A stretch of DNA of 64,000 nucleotides from Otatea glauca (Eukaryota; Streptophyta; Magnoliopsida; Poales; Poaceae). How positions within the stretch are numbered: the first letter of the stretch is position 1; every line of letters begins with the position of its first letter. The stretch spans positions 5,828,309-5,892,308 of the forward strand of contig CM070730.1 of assembly GCA_036346275.1 (NCBI GenBank), in the 5' to 3' direction. The notes under the pieces are model-generated. The model saw only the letters and a list, made by a program, of their open reading frames with translations, did not search any database and had not been told where the DNA came from. Both the position numbers and the translations under genes were made by a program. Positions 57,000 to 64,000 of the stretch are shown in pieces.

Positions 57000-57930
57000 C
57001 GGGGTGGAGGCGAGAGAGGAAGGCCTTCAAGTGGGTGAGGCCTCGAGCCTCAGTGTCAAGCGAAGCGGTCGGATTTCTTGAGCGACTGTGAAGCGGCATT
57101 CGCGTTCGCCGGCGAGACACGAAATGGCTCAAAGCCGCGAGCACCGGTCGACCTCTGGACCCTTTGAGGTTCTTGGCCGGGCCCATCCTTGCGATCGCGA
57201 GATCTTCTCTGATTGGCCTCGATGCCTCGCTTCTCGAGAGGCGATGAAGCCTAAGAGCTTTCCTTTGGGGACCCGAAGGCGCACTTCTGGTTGAGCTTTA
57301 TGCGAAACCGTCGAAGGTTCGCGAAAGTCTCTTCTAGGTCGGCGATAAGGTCGTCGACCTTCACGGTCTTTACGACAATATCGTCGACATACGCCTCAAC
57401 GTTGCGGCCGATCTGGTCATTGAAACACGTTTGCATACATCGGCCGGTATGTAGCGCGCGTTCTTGGTAGAAGGGCATTGTGACATAGTAGAACGAGCGA
57501 GCGGAGTGATGAAGGAAATCGCGGTGGTCGGACTCCTTTAGCGCAATCTGGTGGTAGCCGGTAGGCATCGAGAAAGGAAAGAGACTCGCACAGCGGTGGA
57601 GTCGATGACTTGGTCGATGCGAGTAAGGAATGGGTCCTTGGGACATGCTTTGTTGAGACTCGTATAGTCAACACACATTCTCCATTGCCCGTTCTTCTTT
57701 TACAAGTCTGAGGTTGGCTAGCCACTCGGGTGGCGCACCTCTTTTACAAACCCACGCCAAGAGTTTGGCGATCTCCTCCCTATAACCTGCGCCTTTCCTC
57801 GTCGAGGCGGCGCGGCGTTGGCGGCCGGCTTTGAGCACAGTCGGACGCTCAAGGAGTGCTCGCGACCTCCTTTGGAATGCCGGCATGTCGGAGGACCTCC
57901 ATGCGAAGACATCTTTGTTAGTGCGGAGGA
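57000..57930 (-). pseudogene. G3 reverse transcriptase region
   Basis: The N-terminal motif PEWLANLRLVKEERAMENVC (57744-57685) matches the RT start. 57646-57251 is open with SMPTGYHQIALKESD, FYYVTMPF and AYVDDIVVKT (YVDD at 57391-57380, catalytic), followed by ADLEETFANLRRFRIKLNQK. The tether toward RNase H is visible to about 57050 (TARGLTHLKAFLSRLHPV region). YVDD and surrounding residues are intact even though flanking frames are broken. Confidence 0.85.
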
Positions 57931-57999
57931 AGTCGGCGAGCGCGCTTTCCTATTTGGCGGGGCGTGGCTCCGACCCGCCGCGGTCTTGGTCGGATCACG

Positions 58000-58700
58000 A
58001 GGATCGGCCGTGACCTCCTTCGTGTCCTCGGCGGTTGAAGGATCCGCCACGATTTCTTTGGATTGAGGGGCGGACTCGGCGGCTTCCTCACGAGCTTGTT
58101 GAGTTCCGCAGAGGCAACGACCGCTGAGGCGAGCTTCGCGGTTGCCGCGCTCGCGATTGAAGGCAAGCTGGAAAGGCGATGCGCGGTAATGACTCCATGC
58201 GGTCGGGCATCTTGACTTGAGGTAGGCGTGGCGGGGATCGCCATGAACTTGGCGTAGCATGGCCTCCCGAGGATGGCGTGGTAGGCGCCGGAAATCCACG
58301 ACCTTGAAGGTGAGGTCTCGGTGCGGAAGTTTCCGGCTCCCGAAGGTGACGGCGGTCGACTGCCCGGCGGATGGGCTTCTTGGCGGGATAGCGCCATGGA
58401 AAGGTGCCTTGCTTGGCCGGAGGCTTGAGCGCGGGACCCTATAGCGTCGAGCGTCTCAGCGTAGAGGATGTTAAGGCGTTGCCCCGTCCATCGGCACCTT
58501 CGTGGCGCCGTTCGACGGACGGTGACCACCGTAGTACCTCCCGGTGTGGGGCGCGATCGGGTGATCGGTCGATCAAAGGTGATCGGAATTCGACCACGAA
58601 GATATTGGGGGCGCCCGCGCGACGATGTGGACCTCGCGGATAGCGAGCTTGCGGCCGACGTCGGCGTATAGCCAACCCGTCCTCCGAAGATCATGAGGCG
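58000..58700 (-). pseudogene. G3 aspartic protease region
   Basis: MIFGG at 58694 and ITFDRPITRSRPTPGG precede the active-site block. LNILYAETLDAIG (about 58480-58440) is the conserved part right after the DGGSG catalytic motif. The DGGSG itself is garbled by one or two missing bases (reads as WTGQR). FRTETSPS and AYHAILGRPCYAKFMAIP (about 58260-58220) give the C-terminal ILGRP-type hallmark. Confidence 0.75.
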
Positions 58701-60586
58701 GCCGTCGGGCTCGGGAACTCATCGTGCGCCTTCTTCTCCGCCGTTCGCGGGGCGCGGAGCTTCTTTCCTTTGCCAGCGGCGTGGTGGGGGCGCTAGAGAT
58801 AGCGCCTCGGAGACTTCGCGATCCGGTACTTGTGTGACGGAGAACCCATGGTTGGGCATGGGCCGTCCATCAATTTCTCGAAGTGGTGGCGGCGGCGGCG
58901 CGCTTCTTTGCTGGCGGCGATCGGCCGTGGCGACCACTGGGTCTCACGGATCTGCTTCCCGTCCGCTTAGTTTGTCGAGCGGTCGGAAGGAGACCGTTTG
59001 GACGCCGGGCTCTCTTTGGGCCTTTCCTCCTTCGAAAATAGCCTACGGCCTCCTCGCCGGGCGTGGTTGATGGCGATGTCGAGAGCTCCTTGGTGGTCTG
59101 GGCTTGAGGCGACCCGGCTTGTGCACCAAGGCTTTGCGGAGAGTGCCGTAGATGAAGGCTCCCACGACATCGGCGTCGGAGATGTCGGGAGCTCGTTACC
59201 TTTGGCGAAAACCTCGGATGTAGTCGGAGAGTCTCCCGGCCGCGCTTGCAGCCTTTCCGAGTCAGGAGTTACCTGGGCGCTTATAAGTGCCACGGAGATT
59301 CTGACGAAGAGATTCTTCAAGTCGGCCCGATTCTGGCAGGTTTTGGAGGCGGTACTCGGCCGAGTCCGCGAGGTAGATGGGAGAGTCTTGGATGATGAAG
59401 AGATCATCTGTCGCTCCCCGGCCCGACGCGAGCCGGTAATCTTGAGCCGGACACAGGTTGGTGGCCGGTGTACTTGGCAATGTTGGTAGGCGCCCGGAAT
59501 CGGGCGGGAAATCCGCTGGCGGATCGCCAGCAAAAAGCCCGTGGTCGGGACCGTCGGGGCTCGAGGCTGTGATAGTGGCGCTCACCATCCGCAACACGTG
59601 AGTGGCGGCGTCCTCGCCATCTTTCTTCGCGCCTCGAGGTGGCGCGGATGTCGTAAACATTACCGAGGGCGGCGCGCCGGGTGCGTGAGGCTGAGGTGGT
59701 TCATGGTGGGGTGCGGTCTTCGCCGCGCCAGTGCGACTCCATGTGTGATGCAGACCCGATGGCGAAAGTAGCGCCGGTGTGGTAGGGCCGGAGAGCTGCA
59801 TGTCTTTGCCGCGGCGCGCGCGCCCACCACCCGAAGGTTACGGTAGGTAGCTCGGCCTCCGGGTTTGCGGGCTCGGAAGGCCTCGGGGCGATTGCGGCCG
59901 CGACCACGTTTGGCTTGCGTGAGGAAAAAGCGGGGCGCGGATTACGCCCCCAACTTGTGGTGCTCTTGGCGCGCGCGCGTGCGCGTCGCCCGGCACTTGC
60001 GCGGGCTCGGGCTCGTCTGCTCGGGTTGGCTGGGCGGTCGAGCTCGACCCTTCGCTCCTCCACTCTCCGCGTTGCGTTGGAGCTCGGTGGCGAGCTGGCG
60101 CGTTCAGTGGCCTTCATGGCTGGTATTCCCCTCCTGTGCCTCGGTCGCGGCGGGACGGGGACCATCGTAACCGCGGTGGCTCGGCCAAATCGGTGTGCCG
60201 CCACGTTGCACTCGCGAGTCGCGCTGCGGCGGGATACTCCGTGTCGGAGCTGGGCCGTGGTGGAAGAGTCTTCCAAAGAACTTCGTGGGCGGAGGTTGGC
60301 ATGTAGCCGACCATAGCTACAAGTCGTGGCGGCGGGAGGTGGCGGGATCTCTGCGCGAGCCGGAGGGCTTCGCCAAAGGAGGTATAGCGCTCCTCGAGTT
60401 CGGCTTTGGGGCCGCAGGCGCTCAAGCGGAGTGGGGCGAAGGCTGCGGAGATGGTGTCGGGCTCCCATGAGCGCCGCCCTCGGCGGCGTGAGGATGGCGT
60501 GAGCTCTCCTCCGAGGTGACAGTGAAGCCGAGGAGCCGAGCGGATCGCCCGAACACGATCATGCCGTCGTTGGAGAAGAATGCCAT
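58701..60586 (-). pseudogene. G3 gag region
   Basis: The likely start is the ATG at 60586 (MAFFSNDGMIVFGRSARLLG), equivalent to MASFTHDGMSASRSWIRFGS in G4. The AMVGYMPTSAHEVLWKTL linker lies at about 60320. The core survives in frame fragments: NELPTSPTPMSWEPSSTALS, then LDIAINHA (about 59200-59060). No zinc knuckle could be read. Confidence 0.7.
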
Positions 60587-60649
60587 CAAGGAGGCGAATG
60601 GGAATCGGAGATCTTCTTTGAAGGCGCGAAGCCCTACTGGCGCATAGCT

Positions 60650-61720
60650 AACCGGCGTTTGGTGGCGGCAAGTAAATTTGTAAGTCTAAGGGGCTGCGCG
60701 TTCCCGCTCCTGAATGGTTAGACCACAGAGTCCAAGATGTATCTTGGTTCGGGCCGAAGGTCCTACTCCGATTCGTGCGTTGGTATTGTATTCAGGGAGT
60801 GCGGATGGTGCACCGAGTTTTTACAAGCGAGAGGTGGAGCCTCAACACTAGAATGATCTAAACTTAGCTCTCGGAAGGAGAAGAAAAGAAGAAGAGGAAG
60901 AAGAGGAAAAAGCTCTCTTGTAGCTCTTACTCCTTGCCTGTTAGGAGGTTCTGCCTCCTTTTATTCGATCTGAAGGGGCGGGTTACATCGAGAATTGGCG
61001 AAGTGCGGCGAGCTACTTCTAGGGCTTGATCTTGCCCGCCGTCGCCAATCGTTAGCCGCCGGTCGCTTGCTCGCCGGCCCAGTCGCCGCTGCTGAGCCTA
61101 TCTTTGGGTCGGTGGTCTAGGTGGTCGAGTGGTTAGGTAATCCTCAGGAAGTGGCGTAGCGCTCTCGTGATCCATGTGGGTCTTGGCGTAGTCGCGTGTG
61201 GCGTTAGGTTGCCTCGGGAGAGGCGTGTCCTTTGCTGTGGGTGGTGGTGATGGGGACGGGAGGCGTGGCTTCAGCAGACTATCAAAGCTGTCTTGGGAAG
61301 GACCACCGCCTCGCTCGATCACTTGAATGACCGTTCGTGGGGCACGTGGCCTTAGGTTGACACGGGACTCCGATCGCGCGACCTGTGACCCTCGGCGGGG
61401 ATTATCATGGTTGGTCGGGGCCGGGGATCCCGTCCGCTGCGGGGTCGGGAACCTGTTGAGTCGAGTCGGGGATCTGTCCCATGCGGGGTCGGGAACCTGG
61501 CGAGTCGGTCGGGGATCCCGTCCCGCTGCGGTCGGGAACCTCTTTGAGTCGAGTCGGGACCGGTCGGGAATGGTCTCCTGAATGGTCTCGTAGGCATTTG
61601 GGTAGCGGCGGGGACGGCTGTTTAAGGTGAGGCCGTATTCGAGGCCGCCTGCTTGCTGCTCTGGGCTTTGCTTGTTGCAATTGGGCCGTTGGTGCACCCC
61701 TGTTTTATGAGTATTCGTCA
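60650..61720 (-). repeat. 5' LTR of G3
   Basis: The minus-strand start TGACGAATACTCATAAAACA is at 61720 and the end is about 60650. The three 43-bp units are at 61416-61560. The degenerate primer site (TTAGCTATGCGCCAGTAGGG, about 60651-60632) follows. Confidence 0.85.
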
Positions 61721-61793
61721 CTAACCATTCAAGGAGAGGGAACGCGCGGCCCCTTGACTAAAAATTCACTCGCTGGTGCTCGAAACACCGACA
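61721..61793 (+). repeat. 5' LTR of G4, end
   Basis: Continues the LTR interrupted at 47395 and ends GAAACACCGACA. Confidence 0.75.
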
Positions 61794-61795
61794 GT

Positions 61796-61813
61796 TGGCA
61801 CGCCAAGTAGGGG
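61796..61813 (+). other. primer-binding site of G4
   Basis: TGGCACGCCAAGTAGGGG, two bases after the LTR end. Confidence 0.75.
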
Positions 61814-61861
61814 CCTTTGCGCGTCCTCATCGTCATCTCCGGATTCCCATTTGCTTACTTG

Positions 61862-62300
61862 ATGGCTTCCTTCACCCACGACGGCATGTCTGCGTCGAGG
61901 AGCTGGATCCGTTTCGGCTCCCTCGACTTCGTCGTTGCTTCGTCGGGAGAGCTCGTGCTCGTCCCCACCACCTCTCGAGACCAGGCATCCGCTAGGAGCC
62001 TGGACTCCATCTCCGGCGACCTTGGCAACCTCCGGCTCGAAACCCCCGTGCGGACCCGCGGCGGAGCCACCAAGTGTTGCACCGTCCACTGGCGGCGGCG
62101 CCGTGGACTCGGCGGCGGCAGCGTCGCCCCGAGGTTCACAGCTCGTAGCGATGACCGGCTATGTGCCGGCCTCCGTCCACGACTTGCTAGAGGACTCCTC
62201 CAGCCACGACTCCAGCTCCGATACGGAGCTCGTTGCTGACGGGCCACACTCCCGCGAGTGCAACATGGCGGGCGCGGTCGACCCGGCCGCAACCACCGCA
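61862..62300 (+). pseudogene. G4 gag N-terminus (truncated)
   Basis: The ATG at 61862 opens MASFTHDGMSASRSWIRFGS. After a frame change near 62080 it reads VAMTGYVPASVHDLLEDSSS and SRECNMAGAVDPAA, matching the N-terminal spacer of rice-type gypsy gag. It ends at the junction with MULE sequence (62298-62303), before the capsid core. Confidence 0.75.
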
Positions 62301-63810
62301 AGTTCATGAGGGTGCAGGCCCTTGAGGTCCTTTATTTGGTTATTGAAGCTCTCAGATATGTTATTTGTGAGGTAGTCTACTTTGCTAAGCTCTGAGAAAC
62401 CACATCTATACCACAAACCATGGTGATGTACGCAAATAATCTCTGACATCTGGCGATCTTGAAAAATTTTGGACATGTGCCACTGAAATCTAGAATCTGT
62501 GTAGGACCTAGCAGCAGGATATAAGTGATCTGTGTACACCTTGCCATGGAAATTTTTCATGAAATTACTATACAAATGTCTCATACACTCTCTGTGCTCA
62601 GCATTAAGGAACACATTTTTTACAGCTGACTCTAACCCTTTACATGCATCACTAGATATCACTAAACCATCACAACTTCCTACAGCTTTATTCAACTGGT
62701 TCATGAACCATGTCCAGTTGTCCTCGATTTCAGAATAAAAAACACCATAAGCAACATAAAAAAGCCAGTTATGACCATCTGCAGATGTTGCTGATGCTAG
62801 TTGTCCCTTATATGTACCATTTAGGCTAGTGGAATCCACACCAATGTATGGCCTGCAGCCTCTCAAGAATCCATCTATGCAAGGTTCAAATGCTACAAAC
62901 ATTCTGTGGAAACACATCTTCTTACCATACTTCTTCAGTTCTATTTCTACAATTGATCCTGGACTCCTATGTTCTATCTCAGCCTTCCAGTTGAAAAGCA
63001 TTTGGAAGCTATCCTCATATGCACTATGTATTTGTCTAAGTGCTATTTGCATACTTGCCCATGTCTTACCATAGCCCAACTTGATCTTGTATTCATCCTG
63101 CAGCTTCATCTGAGCTTTTCTTGTCCCCTTATTTGGGTTCTTTCTCAACAAGTCCCCTAATCTGTCTGCCACCCAATCTTGTGTAGCCATCTTCCCCTCC
63201 ATCATCTTTGTACTAGGGCAAATGTACTTTGAATTAAGAGTTTTAATCTACAAATACAAGAAACACAGATGTTACCACATTGCAACACATATAATACAGA
63301 CACACACACATGAAGGTGAATTACCATAATGGCACATCCATCCTGCATTTTAGAAGCATGAACTCTCCAAGAACAACCCACATGTTTGCATTCACCAATA
63401 AACCTACTTTGGTCAGACTTGATTGTATTTATTTCAAAGTCATTCAGGATTGCATAATGCCTAATAGCCTTTCTGAAAGCAACTATATCAGGGAACATAG
63501 CCCCTTTGACAATAGTTGGGTTGCTAAGATCACGTGTAACTGTCAGCTCTTCAGGATCGTCATCTGCCATCTTTGCTTCACCAGGCTCAAAGCTACTAGG
63601 TTCACCCATGTAAGAGGGTTCCTCCGCAAAGTTGTCAGTGCCTCTAGCATCCCTGTACAAGTCTTCATCATCTACACCAACATACTCCTCTGCATTATCA
63701 AATGGATCTGGTCCTCCATCATCAAGAACAAAACATATAAAAGTAATTTCCTTCTCAATGTTGTACATCTCAATCAAGCTCGACATCAGTATCCTTAGTG
63801 AATTCAAACA
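62301..63810 (-). pseudogene. MULE transposase B (C-terminus lost, 77-bp intron)
   Basis: Exon 1 (to 63325) carries the MuDR DNA-binding domain: FPDIVAFRKAIRHYAILNDF, then CKHVGCSWRVHASKMQDGC with zinc-ligand-like Cys and His. An intron at 63324-63248 (GTAATT...TTGTAG) joins in frame to exon 2, giving AIM/IKTLNSKYICPSTKMMEG. Exon 2 holds the catalytic region: YIGVDSTSLNGTYKGQL (first Asp), VISSDACKGLESAVKNVF (second Asp) with HRECMRHLYSNF, and NNISESFNNQIKDLKGL with the third acidic residue. It is cut at HPHELA, so the SWIM zinc finger is absent. Frames are intact over about 460 codons, unlike the MULE at 14078. An acidic segment with GGPDPFDNAEE lies upstream, and the 5' end may extend past the window. 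Confidence 0.85.
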
Positions 63811-64000
63811 TCCTCACCTGACTTTTTGTCATAGTAGTACAAATGACACATTTGGTTGGGTCCCATGTCACATGCCTATGCAAACCTTGTTTGATGATTG
63901 CAAGCTAATATCCTTCTCATCGGTTAACCATGTCGACTTCCTTGACCTAGTGTACACCTTCCTACCGCTTTCTTTATTGTGGAGAAGGCCTCCTTTGAAT
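63811..64000 (-). other. possible upstream part of MULE transposase B
   Basis: The minus-strand sequence to the edge is low in stops in one frame (LHNKESGRKVYTRSRKSTWL) and may be another exon. It cannot be joined with confidence. Confidence 0.3.

Larger units (their letters stand above)
47396..61720 (-). mobile_element. gypsy G3, complete outline, 14325 bp
   Basis: It has two LTRs, gag-protease-RT-RNase H-integrase in Ty3/gypsy order on the minus strand, an antisense gene between pol and the 3' LTR, and a minisatellite in the 3' region. The flanks CTAAG (47391-47395) and CTAAC (61721-61725) are a 5-base duplication; homology of G4's LTR with G3's own LTR shows the original site read GTCTAACCATTC. 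Confidence 0.85.
46042..62300 (+). mobile_element. gypsy G4 5' part, split by G3
   Basis: LTR (46042-47395 plus 61721-61793), primer site and gag start are in order on the plus strand. Everything downstream of about 62300 is missing and replaced by MULE sequence. Confidence 0.7.

Noticed and set aside
1..64000. tRNA, rRNA or other structured RNA genes
   Set aside because: None recognised by eye; a covariance search would be needed to exclude small RNAs.

Overview
This is a transposon-dense stretch of a grass nuclear genome. The families present (Ty3/gypsy elements with antisense plant-mobile-domain or PF04195-type genes, an L1-type LINE, mudrA-like MULEs, short-LTR Copia) resemble those of rice and its relatives, so Oryza or a close genus is most likely; this rests on TE style, because no host protein gene could be recognised with confidence. 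A run of 100 Ns at 28386-28485 marks a scaffold gap. Frequent 1-3 base indels in GC-rich repeats mean that some frameshifts reported here may be consensus errors rather than decay.

Layout. 1-2328: 5' end of a minus-strand gypsy element (G1: gag, primer site, 759-bp LTR). 4080-9479: LINE copy A, with an 11-bp target duplication, its middle replaced by the 3' part of a gypsy element of the same family (G2: antisense mobile-domain gene, hairpin, polypurine tract, LTR). 11905-23878: a 12-kb Mutator-like element with long terminal inverted repeats and a 9-bp target duplication. It carries four same-strand gene remnants: a mudrA-like transposase, a plant mobile domain (PMD) protein, a small GRF-zinc-finger/transmembrane protein and a Myb/SANT-like protein. 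24010-24857: a GC-rich, 5'-UTR-like host sequence with internal repeats. 24858-33876: LINE copy B (minus), with a perfect 13-bp target duplication, a nested gypsy piece (G5) with a minisatellite, the gap, and a duplicated LINE segment that is best explained as an assembly redundancy.

33890-45000 is mostly unassigned AT-rich sequence with small repeats, a Copia-type 153-bp LTR plus primer site, and a 288-bp MITE with a 9-bp target duplication. 45214-46041 is a second PMD gene fragment, cut off by the LTR of a plus-strand gypsy element (G4). A related 14.3-kb gypsy element (G3, minus, 47396-61720) is inserted inside that LTR. G3 holds gag, protease, RT, RNase H and integrase remnants, an antisense gene with its own TATA box, and a 3'-region minisatellite. 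G4 resumes at 61721 (LTR end, primer site, gag start). From about 62301 to the window end is a minus-strand MULE transposase with a readable 77-bp intron, truncated at its C-terminus.

The most interesting unit is the four-gene MULE. Its accessory genes (PMD, GRF-TM, Myb/SANT) are all families known from transposon or chromatin contexts, and two of them are preceded by related upstream modules. PMD genes recur in three unrelated element contexts within this single window.
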